Source: Chlorobiaceae bacterium (GTDB taxonomy: Bacteria > Bacteroidota > Chlorobiia > Chlorobiales > Chlorobiaceae). From it: a stretch of DNA of 7,056 nucleotides. The DNA lies in contig JAAXUM010000082.1 in the NCBI GenBank assembly GCA_013336025.1, positions 1 through 7,056 of the forward strand, given 5' to 3'. The notes under the pieces were generated by a model. The model saw only the letters and a program-made list of their open reading frames with translations. It was not told the origin of the DNA and did no database searches. Made by a program: the position numbers and the translations under genes. Below, in pieces: positions 1 through 6,824 of this stretch; position 1 is the stretch's first letter, and each line of letters starts with the position of its first letter.

Positions 1-1171
1 TGATCACCTCAGGCCTTGCAATGGCAAGCTCATACCCTTCGCGTCTCATGGTTTCAATGAGCACTGAAAGATGAAGCTCTCCCCTTCCTGATACGCGAAA
101 GGTATCGGCACTATCGGTCTCTTCAACGTTAAGAGCGACATTGGTCATCACCTCTTTCATCAGTCGTTCACGAATCTTGCGGCTGGTAACCTCTTTTCCC
201 TCAAGTCCCGCAAAGGGAGAGTCATTCACGGAAAAAAGCATGGAAAGGGTCGGCTTGCTGATTTCAAAAGACTCGAGCAGTTCAGGCGTATCAAGAGCTG
301 CAAGAGTCATACCAACTGTAGCATCGGCAATACCCGCAATCGCAATAATATCTCCTGATGAAGCCTCTTTTGCCTCCACTTTCTGAAGTTTGTCGAACTG
401 GAAAACCTTGGTGACAGTTCCCTTGCCCACCACCCCGTCAGGACCGACTACGGCAACCTGATTGCCCGGACAAATCGTGCCCCGGTGAATACGACCGATC
501 GCTATCTTGCCGATATACTCGCTGTAGTCAAGACTGGTTATCAGCATCTGGAACCCTGCGTCATCATTGCCTATGGGAGCTGGAATCTCTTTGATGATCA
601 TATCGAGCAACAGGCTCATATCGTGATCTTCATCGTCCATGCTGTATTTTGCAATACCGAGTTTTGCCGACGTAAAGAGGTAGGCAAAGTCAAGCTGATC
701 CTCTTCTGCGCCAAGTGCAATAAAGAGATCAAGCACCTGATCATGAACCTTTACCGGGTCTGACTGCGGCCGATCGATCTTGTTGATGACAACAATAGGT
801 TTCAGATGAAGTTCAAGCGCCTTGCGAAGCACAAACTTTGTCTGAGGCATTGGCCCTTCAAACGCATCGACAAGCAGAAGAACCCCGTCAACCATTTTCA
901 GGATACGCTCAACTTCACCTCCAAAATCAGCATGGCCTGGAGTATCAACAATATTAATTTTGTGATCTTTATAGCGTGCAGCCGCATTCTTTGAAAAAAT
1001 CGTTATGCCGCGCTCCCGCTCCTGGGGGTTGGAGTCGAGCACACGAACGTTTACCTGCTGGTTATCACGAAAAGCTCCGGTGTTCTGAAAAATAGCATCA
1101 ACAAGCGTTGTTTTTCCATGATCAACATGTGCAATAATGGCTATATTCCTGATATCTTTTTTCCTGCTCAT
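1..1171 (-). CDS. typA: Translational GTPase TypA/BipA (5' 390 codons; C-terminus outside window)
   Basis: Ribosome-associated GTPase of the EF-G/LepA superfamily, known in other bacteria to act in 50S assembly and stress or cold adaptation; cytoplasmic. Translating the minus strand from the ATG at 1171 gives an uninterrupted protein starting [20 protein letters not shown]. The GTPase signatures are complete: G1 AHVDHGKT at residues 14-21, G2 RGIT at 54-57, G3 DTPGH at 76-80, G4 NKID at 130-133, and a G5-like TSAK near 166. The TypA-typical stretch following G3 (ADFGGEVER) is present. The EF-Tu-like domain II runs from roughly residue 205 to 300, and the start of an EF-G-like domain follows, including [13 protein letters not shown] near 370. 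The family is usually about 600-610 residues, so about a third is missing at the window edge, not through mutation. The start is supported by an AAGGA ribosome binding site six bases upstream. It is divergent from the heme cluster and probably independently transcribed. Confidence 0.96.
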   Translation of the reverse strand, partial: MSRKKDIRNIAIIAHVDHGKTTLVDAIFQNTGAFRDNQQVNVRVLDSNPQERERGITIFSKNAAARYKDHKINIVDTPGHADFGGEVERILKMVDGVLLLVDAFEGPMPQTKFVLRKALELHLKPIVVINKIDRPQSDPVKVHDQVLDLFIALGAEEDQLDFAYLFTSAKLGIAKYSMDDEDHDMSLLLDMIIKEIPAPIGNDDAGFQMLITSLDYSEYIGKIAIGRIHRGTICPGNQVAVVGPDGVVGKGTVTKVFQFDKLQKVEAKEASSGDIIAIAGIADATVGMTLAALDTPELLESFEISKPTLSMLFSVNDSPFAGLEGKEVTSRKIRERLMKEVMTNVALNVEETDSADTFRVSGRGELHLSVLIETMRREGYELAIARPEVI

Positions 1172-1177
1172 CTTTTT

Positions 1178-1182
1178 TCCTT
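1178..1182 (-). promoter_or_regulatory. Shine-Dalgarno site of typA
   Basis: On the minus strand AAGGA stands six bases before the typA ATG. It is the only clear ribosome binding site in front of any gene start in this window, and it fixes the typA start. Confidence 0.75.
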
Positions 1183-1216
1183 GTAGTAATAAGTATATTT
1201 TAAAGTGTAGCGCCCG

Positions 1217-1225
1217 AATATAGCA
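1217..1225 (-). promoter_or_regulatory. Candidate extended -10 promoter of typA
   Basis: The minus strand reads TGCTATATT, an extended -10 element (TGn followed by TATATT, 5 of 6 to TATAAT). It would start transcription near 1210 and leave a leader of about 40 nt carrying the AAGGA site. No good -35 hexamer is present at 16-18 bases, which is tolerable for an extended -10 promoter. Inference from motif only. Confidence 0.35.
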
Positions 1226-1226
1226 T

Positions 1227-1240
1227 TTTTACTTGTAAAA
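1227..1240. repeat. 14-bp palindrome TTTTAC-TT-GTAAAA, possible operator
   Basis: Perfect 6+6 bp inverted repeat with a 2-bp centre in the divergent typA / HemX-like intergenic region. It adjoins the candidate typA -10 element and covers the spacer up to the -35 position. It also lies upstream of a TATAAA (1246-1251) on the plus strand, so a protein bound here could affect both directions. The regulator is not identifiable from the sequence, and AT-rich palindromes of this size also occur by chance. Confidence 0.3.
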
Positions 1241-1259
1241 GCGGCTATAAACTTTGTCC

Positions 1260-1269
1260 GTACCGGTAC
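1260..1269. repeat. 10-bp perfect palindrome GTACCGGTAC
   Basis: Self-complementary decamer about 70 bp before the HemX-like gene. It is immediately followed by one arm of a second, wider inverted repeat, CTGTCA (1269-1274) with TGACAG (1301-1306). These could form part of a regulatory region or a leader structure; function unknown. Confidence 0.25.
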
Positions 1270-1339
1270 TGTCAGCACCCGGAGCACCTGTAAGCGGTTA
1301 TGACAGATACACTATTCCCACTCTTTCTTTTCTCTTTTA

Positions 1340-2191
1340 GTGATCATGAACAATATCCTTTATAACAACTTGCCCCTGCTCATACTGACACAGGTTGTTT
1401 CAATGCTTTATGTCGTAACAACGTTCCACTACGGTATTCATTTTTTCAGGGAGAAGGAGAATGCAAAAAACTATAAGCAACCACTCCTTGCGCTCACCGT
1501 TCTGACCCATGTTGTCTATCTCGGTCTTTTGACCTCGCTTGAAGGATACAAGCTCAGCTACTCAACAGTCAATCTCATGAGCATGGTAGCCCTGACCCTT
1601 GCCATAACCTATGTTTTTATTGAGTTCACCACAAAAAGCGACAAAACAGGGTTTTTTGTTCTTGCTTTTGCTGCTGGCGCTCAACTGCTCTCATCGTTTC
1701 TGACGGCCCAGATGCCAAGCGCAGGCCCGACATTCAGCGGACTGAGCATTGGGGTACATCTGATCGCATCCATTTTCGGTTTCAGCGCCATAGCCATTGC
1801 AGGTCTTTACAGCATCATCTACCTTCTGCTCTTCCGCCAGATCCAGCGAAACAAGTTCGAACTTCTTTTTCAGCGTCTTCCGAATCTTGAGGTACTCGAA
1901 AAACTGACCATGCATGCCGTGGCTTTCGGGTTCATTTTCCTCTCCATAACCCTTTTTGCCGGAATGATAGAACAGAAAGCCTCATCAGGCACGGTTACGC
2001 TTATTGAACCAAAACTCATCACGCTCGTGATCATCTGGATTCTCTATGGTGCGAGTATTTTTGTCAAACCACTGATCGGATGGGATCTCAAACACATGGC
2101 CTATCTGTTCATCTTCCTGTTTGTGTTCGTTACCTTGCTGATTATGCTGATGGCGCTTTTCTCACCGACATTCCATCGTCTATCACTATAA
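1340..2191 (+). CDS. CcsA/HemX-superfamily polytopic membrane protein (cytochrome c assembly protein-like)
   Basis: Integral membrane protein of 283 residues with about eight predicted hydrophobic helices, near residues 11-29, 48-67, 77-97, 103-122, 137-163, 192-212, 225-244 and 251-274. Histidines sit at or near the helices (H30, H57, H140, H192, H252), as expected for a heme-binding protein of the cytochrome c assembly (CcsA/CcmC/HemX) superfamily. The tryptophan-rich WGxxWxWD signature of true CcsA/ResC heme-delivery proteins is absent: the loop before helix 7 reads GTVTLIEPKLITL. That makes it closer to the HemX type. Bacillus hemX lies between hemA and hemC, and its product lowers the amount of glutamyl-tRNA reductase; here the gene directly precedes hemA. 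The start is GTG at 1340 or ATG at 1346 (two codons shorter). Neither has a Shine-Dalgarno sequence, and a pyrimidine-rich stretch precedes them. Family membership is fairly sure, the exact role is not. Confidence 0.8.
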   Translation: MIMNNILYNNLPLLILTQVVSMLYVVTTFHYGIHFFREKENAKNYKQPLLALTVLTHVVYLGLLTSLEGYKLSYSTVNLMSMVALTLAITYVFIEFTTKSDKTGFFVLAFAAGAQLLSSFLTAQMPSAGPTFSGLSIGVHLIASIFGFSAIAIAGLYSIIYLLLFRQIQRNKFELLFQRLPNLEVLEKLTMHAVAFGFIFLSITLFAGMIEQKASSGTVTLIEPKLITLVIIWILYGASIFVKPLIGWDLKHMAYLFIFLFVFVTLLIMLMALFSPTFHRLSL

Positions 2192-2204
2192 AGCGAACCA
2201 TCAT

Positions 2205-2233
2205 TTGAATTTTCACAGCTTTTAGGATATATT
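2205..2233 (+). promoter_or_regulatory. Candidate sigma70-type promoter for hemA
   Basis: TTGAAT (2205-2210) and TATATT (2228-2233) are separated by exactly 17 bp in the 121-bp gap between the HemX-like gene and the hemA ATG. They match the consensus hexamers at 4/6 and 5/6. Transcription would begin near 2240 and leave a leader of about 70 nt. This would let hemACD be transcribed independently of the upstream gene. Motif-based inference. Confidence 0.5.
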
Positions 2234-2255
2234 GTAAATTCTATTATTGTTGTTC

Positions 2256-2282
2256 TGCAATACAGGTTATTCTTGCATAACC
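2256..2282 (+). repeat. hemA leader inverted repeats (two alternative stems)
   Basis: GGTTAT (2265-2270) pairs perfectly with ATAACC (2277-2282) across a 6-nt loop. An alternative pairing, TGCAA (2256-2260) with TTGCA (2273-2277), uses an overlapping segment, so both stems cannot form fully at once. They lie between the predicted transcription start and the hemA ATG. Small stems, so a regulatory role is speculative. Confidence 0.3.
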
Positions 2283-2312
2283 GGTAAACGGCTCACACTA
2301 AACAACCCTGCT

Positions 2313-3590
2313 ATGAACATCATTTCAGTTGGTGTTAACCACAAAACTGCACCTATTGAAATCCGTGAAAGAATCTCGCTTTCAGAAGTTCAAAACAAGG
2401 AATTCATTACGGACCTCATTTCAAGCGGACTTGCTCATGAAGCCATGGTCATTTCAACATGCAACCGTACAGAGCTGTATGTTGTTCCTGCCATGCATGA
2501 AGTGACAGGAGAGTACCTTAAAGAGTACATTATTGCGTATAAGGATGCACGCAAGGAAGTCCGTCCCGAACATTTTTTCAGTCGTTTTTACTGCGGTACC
2601 GCACGACATCTTTTTGAGGTATCAAGTGCCATTGACTCCCTGATTCTCGGAGAGGGTCAGATTTTAGGTCAGGTCAAGGAGGCATACAGAATAGCCGCTG
2701 AAGTTCAGGCTGCGGGCATTCTCCTTACACGGCTCTGCCATACGGCATTCAGCGTTGCCAAGAAAGTTAAAACAAAAACCAAAATCATGGAAGGAGCGGT
2801 TTCCGTCAGCTATGCTGCCGTTGAACTTGCTCAGAAGATCTTTTCAAATCTCTCCATGAAAAAGATCCTGCTCATCGGCGCAGGCGAAACGGGTGAACTC
2901 GCGGCAAAGCATATGTACCAGAAAAATGCCCGCAATATTGTCATAACCAACCGCACCCTTTCAAAAGCCGAATCGCTTGCTGAAGCGCTTGGCACGAAAA
3001 AAGTACTTCCATTTGAAAGCTATAAGGATTACCTCCACGAGTTTGACATTATTATCACCGCTGTCAGTACAAAAGAGTACATCCTCCGTGAAACTGAAAT
3101 GCACCAGACAATGATGAAACGTCGGCTCAAGCCGGTTATCATTCTTGATCTCGGACTACCGAGAAATGTAGACCCTGACATTTCAAAATTGCAGAACATG
3201 TTTTTGAAGGATATTGATGCGCTCAAGCATATTATCGACAAAAACCTTGAACGCCGCAGCGCTGAACTCCCGAAAGTCAACGCCATAATTGAAGAGGAGC
3301 TTATTGCTTTCGGCCAATGGATCAACACACTCAAAGTCCGCCCCACCATTGTCGATCTTCAGTCGAAGTTCATTGAAATCAAGGAAAAGGAGCTTGAACG
3401 CTACCGCTACAAGGTCAGCGAAGATGAACTCGCTCGTATGGAGCATCTTACAGACCGAATCCTGAAAAAAATCCTGCATCATCCGATTAAAATGCTCAAG
3501 GCGCCCATCGACACCGCCAATAACATCCCGAGCAGAGTCAATCTTGTCCGCAACGTTTTTGACCTTGAAGAACCAAACCAACAACACTAA
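2313..3590 (+). CDS. hemA: Glutamyl-tRNA reductase (GluTR)
   Basis: Catalyses NADPH-dependent reduction of glutamyl-tRNA(Glu) to glutamate-1-semialdehyde, the first committed step of the C5 route to 5-aminolevulinate; cytoplasmic. From ATG 2313 the protein has 425 residues, a normal family length, beginning [14 protein letters not shown]. The N-terminal catalytic domain holds the nucleophile C50 in STCNRTELY and the conserved H99 in [20 protein letters not shown], the same positions as in E. coli. The NADPH-binding domain has GAGETGE at 189-195. A helical dimerisation domain fills about 320-425. The frame stays open upstream to 2247, but those 22 residues do not look like the family and would start near the predicted promoter, so 2313 is preferred. 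No Shine-Dalgarno is visible. Followed by hemC after 18 bp. GluTR is the usual control point of the pathway, often through heme-dependent degradation; nothing here shows which mechanism applies. Confidence 0.97.
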   Translation: MNIISVGVNHKTAPIEIRERISLSEVQNKEFITDLISSGLAHEAMVISTCNRTELYVVPAMHEVTGEYLKEYIIAYKDARKEVRPEHFFSRFYCGTARHLFEVSSAIDSLILGEGQILGQVKEAYRIAAEVQAAGILLTRLCHTAFSVAKKVKTKTKIMEGAVSVSYAAVELAQKIFSNLSMKKILLIGAGETGELAAKHMYQKNARNIVITNRTLSKAESLAEALGTKKVLPFESYKDYLHEFDIIITAVSTKEYILRETEMHQTMMKRRLKPVIILDLGLPRNVDPDISKLQNMFLKDIDALKHIIDKNLERRSAELPKVNAIIEEELIAFGQWINTLKVRPTIVDLQSKFIEIKEKELERYRYKVSEDELARMEHLTDRILKKILHHPIKMLKAPIDTANNIPSRVNLVRNVFDLEEPNQQH

Positions 3591-3608
3591 ACAAAATCTG
3601 TCATCGCT

Positions 3609-4550
3609 TTGAAAAAACAGCTTATTATCGGCACCAGATCCAGCCCTCTTGCTTTGTGGCAGGCAGAATTCACCAAAGCGGAGCTATCGAGGCACTATCC
3701 TGAACTCGACATCACGCTGAAGCTGGTGAAAACCACCGGCGACGTGTTGCTTGACTCTCCCCTGTCGAAAATCGGGGATATGGGGCTTTTCACGAAAGAC
3801 ATTGAAAAACACCTTATTGCCAAAGAGATCGACCTTGCTGTTCACAGTCTGAAAGATGTTCCGACGAGCACTCCTGAAGGCCTGATCATAACATCATTTA
3901 CCGAAAGGGAAGATACCCGTGATGTCATCATTTCCAGGTCAGGCGAAACACTCCTGAACCTGCCTCAGAATGCAAAAATTGCAACCAGCAGTCTGCGGCG
4001 TATGTCACAGTTGCTGAGCATAAGACCTGACTTTGAAATCTGCGACATAAGAGGAAATCTCAACACCAGATTCAAAAAGTTCGATGAAGGCGAGTTTGAT
4101 GCCATGATGCTTGCCTATGCCGGTGTGTTCAGGTTGAAATTCAGCGATCGCATCTCTGAAATCCTCCCGCATGAGGTCATGCTGCCTGCTGTAGGACAGG
4201 GGGCACTCGGAATCGAAACCCGTGTTGATGATGAACAGACTCGCGAGATCGTCAGAATTCTGAACCACTCAAATACCGAATACTGCTGCCGGGCTGAACG
4301 GGCACTTCTCCGCCATCTGCAGGGAGGATGCCAGATTCCGATCGGTGCCTATGCATCCTTTAAAAACGGAACACTCAAACTGCTTGCCTTTGTTGGTTCA
4401 GTCAATGGCAAAATAGGACTGCGCAACGAAATCACAAGAACCGGACTTGTTTCGCCTGAACAGGCTGAAGAAGCAGGAATTGCACTTGCCAAAGAGCTCC
4501 TGAAACAGGGTGCTGACGAAATTCTCTCAGAAATCCGTAAAACCCGCTGA
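3609..4550 (+). CDS. hemC: Hydroxymethylbilane synthase (porphobilinogen deaminase), TTG start
   Basis: Polymerises four porphobilinogen molecules into hydroxymethylbilane; cytoplasmic. The 313-residue protein has the family length and all the landmarks. [11 protein letters not shown] is at the N-terminus (R10, S12). SLKDVP contains the catalytic D83 preceded by K82. The substrate-binding arginines are in SSLRRMSQL (R130, R131) and IRGNLNTR (R148, R154). C241 in [12 protein letters not shown] is the attachment site of the dipyrromethane cofactor, equivalent to C242 of E. coli. The start codon is TTG at 3609. No in-frame ATG lies nearby, and the next methionine (M58) would remove essential residues. 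No Shine-Dalgarno precedes the TTG. It lies 18 bp after hemA and shares one base with hemD, so it is almost surely in the same transcript. Confidence 0.97.
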   Translation: MKKQLIIGTRSSPLALWQAEFTKAELSRHYPELDITLKLVKTTGDVLLDSPLSKIGDMGLFTKDIEKHLIAKEIDLAVHSLKDVPTSTPEGLIITSFTEREDTRDVIISRSGETLLNLPQNAKIATSSLRRMSQLLSIRPDFEICDIRGNLNTRFKKFDEGEFDAMMLAYAGVFRLKFSDRISEILPHEVMLPAVGQGALGIETRVDDEQTREIVRILNHSNTEYCCRAERALLRHLQGGCQIPIGAYASFKNGTLKLLAFVGSVNGKIGLRNEITRTGLVSPEQAEEAGIALAKELLKQGADEILSEIRKTR

Positions 4551-5299
4551 TGAAAACTGTTCTTGTCACCCGGCCAAAAGATCAGGCGGAACCGTTTGTC
4601 AGAGAACTGGAAAAATATGGGCTGGTCTCAGTGGTGTTTCCCACCATTGAGATTATGCCCATTCCCGGCTGGTCAGTTCCAGACCTGAAAAAATTTGACG
4701 GTGCTTTTTTTACAAGCCCCAACAGTGTTCGATTCTTTCTTGAACGACTCCTCAATGATGCCCCTGATGAGCTTGAGTCGCTCAAAGACATGCATATATG
4801 GGCGGTAGGAAAAACCACATCGAAAGACCTCGGCGTTCATGGCATTGTGACAGAGCCGCTGCCTAAAATTGCCGATGCCGTCAATCTTATGGCTGAAATC
4901 GATGAAAACGAGATAAAGGAAAAATCATTTCTCTTTCTGAAAGGAAATCTCTCGCTTGGAATAATCCCTGAACTGATTGCCGCAAAGGGAGGACGCTGTA
5001 CCGAAATCACTGTATACGAAAACCGCCTTCCCTCACTTGAAGATACAGCGAAAATCAAAAAAATTCTGCTCGAAGGAGGGCTCTCATGCCTTTCATTCAC
5101 CAGTCCCTCAACAGCAGAGAATTTTTTTCAGACAATCGAAGCAAAATTAATTCCGGAAGACACCATCATTGCCGCCATAGGAACAACAACCGCCGCCGCG
5201 CTTGAAAAACTTGGTGTGGCTGTTGACGTTATACCGGAATACTTTGACGGGCCGTCCTTTGCCAAAGCGATTGCCGATGCACTCTTAAAAAAACACTAA
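4550..5299 (+). CDS. hemD: Uroporphyrinogen-III synthase
   Basis: Cyclises hydroxymethylbilane with inversion of ring D to uroporphyrinogen III, the branch point to heme, siroheme, cobalamin and bacteriochlorophylls; cytoplasmic. The product has 249 residues, normal for the poorly conserved HemD family. Visible landmarks are VLVTRP at the N-terminus (4-9), [10 protein letters not shown] at 54-63, [10 protein letters not shown] at 85-94, TVYENRL with the conserved tyrosine Y156, [10 protein letters not shown] at 183-192, and [15 protein letters not shown] near the end. These repeat the two-lobe pattern (TSP/NSV and GxxT) of the fold. The ATG overlaps the hemC stop as TGATG, implying translational coupling, and there is no separate Shine-Dalgarno. 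The last codons (LKKH) contain a run of seven A that serves as a T tract on the opposite strand. Confidence 0.94.
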   Translation: MKTVLVTRPKDQAEPFVRELEKYGLVSVVFPTIEIMPIPGWSVPDLKKFDGAFFTSPNSVRFFLERLLNDAPDELESLKDMHIWAVGKTTSKDLGVHGIVTEPLPKIADAVNLMAEIDENEIKEKSFLFLKGNLSLGIIPELIAAKGGRCTEITVYENRLPSLEDTAKIKKILLEGGLSCLSFTSPSTAENFFQTIEAKLIPEDTIIAAIGTTTAAALEKLGVAVDVIPEYFDGPSFAKAIADALLKKH

Positions 5300-5320
5300 A
5301 CCTGAAGGTATATATTCAGG
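5287..5320 (-). terminator. Hairpin plus T tract, likely terminator of the minus-strand pair
   Basis: CCTGAA (5301-5306) and TTCAGG (5315-5320) form a perfect 6-bp stem around an 8-nt loop between the convergent hemD and the small membrane-protein gene. On the minus strand the stem is followed by TTTAGTG and then seven T (5293-5287). That is terminator-like for transcripts coming from the right. On the plus strand no T run follows the stem, so it is a poor terminator for hemD. The stem is short and the T tract is offset, hence moderate confidence. Confidence 0.42.
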
Positions 5321-5329
5321 AGATACCGA

Positions 5330-5824
5330 CTACAGGTTATCAAGATCATCAAAATCTTCGGGATTAACCATATACTCTGACTCCTGAACCATAACGGCAT
5401 CAACGTTACACACAGCAAACAGCGACAACTGGCGGTCGCGATCTCCCTTACACTCTTCCTCAATCCTTATAACAGGGTAACTCCCCCCTTCAGCAGAGGT
5501 ATCCACTTGAACCTCAGAAGATACGGCCTGTTTTTTCGCAGCACTCCGATACCCATTGCCTCTTGTTCCCGAACTGACGGAATGAGAAAACTGCACCGAA
5601 GAGATCGCATCTTCAACTGTCTGGCGAACCGTATCTTCAAGTTCGACTTTCATGGCATGCAGCGCCTGCACAGAATCCGCACGATGACCTGCAAGCTCCC
5701 TGCGAAGCTCCCTTCCAATGGTTTCAAGCTCCTTCTTCCTGCCTCCCGGCCATCCGGTCAGAAGCATGATCAGCATTGCCAGAAGCAGGATAATTATCGC
5801 AACAAACATAGCAGAAACAACCAT
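5330..5824 (-). CDS. Small single-pass membrane protein with charged helical region (unknown function)
   Basis: Not recognised. With the start at ATG 5824 the product has 164 residues. Residues 1-23 are a strongly hydrophobic uncleaved anchor (MVVSAMFVAIIILLLAMLIM), followed by GWPGGRKK, which suggests the bulk faces the cytoplasm by the positive-inside rule. Residues about 29-78 are charged and heptad-like, likely a helix or coiled coil. About 80-115 is a low-complexity serine/glycine-rich linker. The C-terminus is acidic (NPEDFDDLDNL). A GTG at 5836 would add four residues. I prefer the ATG because it overlaps the stop of the upstream phosphatase gene as TAATG, a classic coupling arrangement. 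The layout (anchor, coiled coil, linker, acidic tail) resembles scaffold-type proteins, but no function can be assigned. The C-terminal stop TAG is 30 bp from hemD, which converges on it. Confidence 0.72.
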   Translation of the reverse strand: MVVSAMFVAIIILLLAMLIMLLTGWPGGRKKELETIGRELRRELAGHRADSVQALHAMKVELEDTVRQTVEDAISSVQFSHSVSSGTRGNGYRSAAKKQAVSSEVQVDTSAEGGSYPVIRIEEECKGDRDRQLSLFAVCNVDAVMVQESEYMVNPEDFDDLDNL

Positions 5825-6600
5825 TACCGTCCGCACCTCAGTTTTTCGATCGATTCGACAAGTTCCATGCCAAGAGCACGATTTGCGCTGACCATACCCT
5901 TCCCATATATCGTAGACTTTCCATCAAGATCAAAACAGCACCCTCCCGCTTCGCTCACAACAGGAACAACGGCAGCACAATCCCAGGGACTCATCACTTT
6001 ATCGACAGCAAACTCCGCCCTCCCGGAAGCGACAAGCATATGACCATAACAGTCCCCCCACCCCCTGACAAGCCCGGCATCAAAACGAAGCCTGTCCACC
6101 GGGTGTTCCGACAATGGATCGAGGAGATACTCCTTTTCGGTAAAGACCACGGTAGCATCATGAAGTGAGCTGAGGGAAGAAACCTCTATTCTTGTACCGT
6201 CAAGAAAAGCCCCGCAACCGGTTTCGGCATAAAAAAGCTGCCCGAGTGCAGGAAACCCCACAACTCCGAGCCGAGGAAGGCCCTCCTCCTCAAGCGCTAT
6301 CATGACCCCATATAGCGGAACCCCGTGAATAAAAGATTTTGTGCCATCAATCGGATCGATAATCCACCGACGCCCGTTATCAGCCTCTTTTTCATCAAAC
6401 TCCTCCCCCAACAGACCATCTCCGGGAAACAGGGCGCTGATCCCGTCTCTGATAAGAGCTTCAGCATTCCGGTCTGCTTCAGTAACCGGAGTTGCATCAT
6501 GTTTGGAAAAAACCTGCAAGGATTTCCGGTTGAAATAATCAAGGGTTAACCTTCCGGCACGATCGGCCAGATCAAGAGCAAGTTGAAGCTCAGGACTCAT
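5824..6600 (-). CDS. Inositol-monophosphatase-family phosphatase, HisN-like (histidinol-phosphatase candidate)
   Basis: Mg2+-dependent phosphomonoesterase of the IMPase/FBPase superfamily, 258 residues, typical length, cytoplasmic. Metal and active-site residues are complete: GEE with E66 (63-68), WIIDPIDGTKSF with D82 and D85 (79-90), and SPWDCAA with D207 (204-210), followed by EAGG. The IDGTKSFxHGVP form, with lysine-serine where inositol phosphatases usually have asparagine-phenylalanine after DGT, is typical of the HisN-type histidinol-phosphatases known from actinobacteria. That is my favoured substrate, but inositol phosphate or 3'-phosphoadenosine-5'-phosphate cannot be excluded, and no his genes are adjacent. 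The start is ATG 6600; there is no clear Shine-Dalgarno. The stop TAA shares its last base with the ATG of the next gene on the minus strand. Confidence 0.88.
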   Translation of the reverse strand: MSPELQLALDLADRAGRLTLDYFNRKSLQVFSKHDATPVTEADRNAEALIRDGISALFPGDGLLGEEFDEKEADNGRRWIIDPIDGTKSFIHGVPLYGVMIALEEEGLPRLGVVGFPALGQLFYAETGCGAFLDGTRIEVSSLSSLHDATVVFTEKEYLLDPLSEHPVDRLRFDAGLVRGWGDCYGHMLVASGRAEFAVDKVMSPWDCAAVVPVVSEAGGCCFDLDGKSTIYGKGMVSANRALGMELVESIEKLRCGR

Positions 6601-6824
6601 CGGTAATGTTTCATTTAAAATGCTGATGACAAAAAAAGCACCCTAATCAGGCTGACAATAAATCGATGCTGAATCTCACGCCTTCCACCCTCATACCATT
6701 GAAGCCCTCATCTGACTTTCCGGACTCCACCGCCACTCCCACAGAGATCCCTCTCTGCGTTCGGGATGACAAATGATCGCGTTATGGATGACCATTGAAA
6801 ACTCGGGATAAAAAACCAAACATC
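6601..6824. other. Non-coding gap between two minus-strand genes
   Basis: No open frame resembling a protein and no RNA gene is visible. It contains a degenerate inverted repeat at 6745-6770, an A run (6631-6637) and an AT-rich segment just downstream of the stop of the following gene. It must hold the promoter of the phosphatase gene, but I see no convincing -35/-10 pair. No strong terminator is evident for the gene ending at 6825. Confidence 0.5.
6745..6770. repeat. Degenerate REP-like inverted repeat
   Basis: ATCCC (6747-6751) pairs with GGGAT (6763-6767) around an 11-nt loop, within a stretch reading GATCCCTCTCTGCGTTCGGG followed by ATGACA. It resembles the dispersed GAGATCCCTCGC...GCTCGGGATGACA type of intergenic repeat common in several bacterial genomes, with a few substitutions that weaken the stem. 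The resemblance is from memory; copy number in this genome cannot be judged from the window. Confidence 0.4.

Noticed and set aside
485..994. Plus-strand open frames within 1-1171 (for example 141-386, 485-763, 806-994)
   Set aside because: They are antisense to the typA frame, whose GTPase motifs are complete and continuous; their translations show no family features.
1246..1251. TATAAA as -10 box for the HemX-like gene
   Set aside because: No acceptable -35 hexamer at 15-19 bp upstream, so it is not listed as a promoter on its own.
2247..2312. 22-codon in-frame extension of hemA or a leader peptide
   Set aside because: It adds residues not found in the family ahead of the canonical [14 protein letters not shown] start. 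It begins only a few bases after the predicted transcription start and has no ribosome binding site.
3029..3587. Minus-strand open frames opposite hemA (3029-3349, 3183-3587)
   Set aside because: Shadows of the hemA coding frame, with no independent start signals or recognisable domains.
5825..5836. GTG start at 5836 for the small membrane protein
   Set aside because: Possible, but the ATG at 5824 overlaps the phosphatase stop as TAATG and gives a cleaner hydrophobic N-terminus.
5507..6043. 178-codon plus-strand open frame
   Set aside because: It crosses the boundary of two minus-strand genes, and its translation is low-quality (rich in S, R, H, P). The minus-strand phosphatase motifs show the true coding strand.
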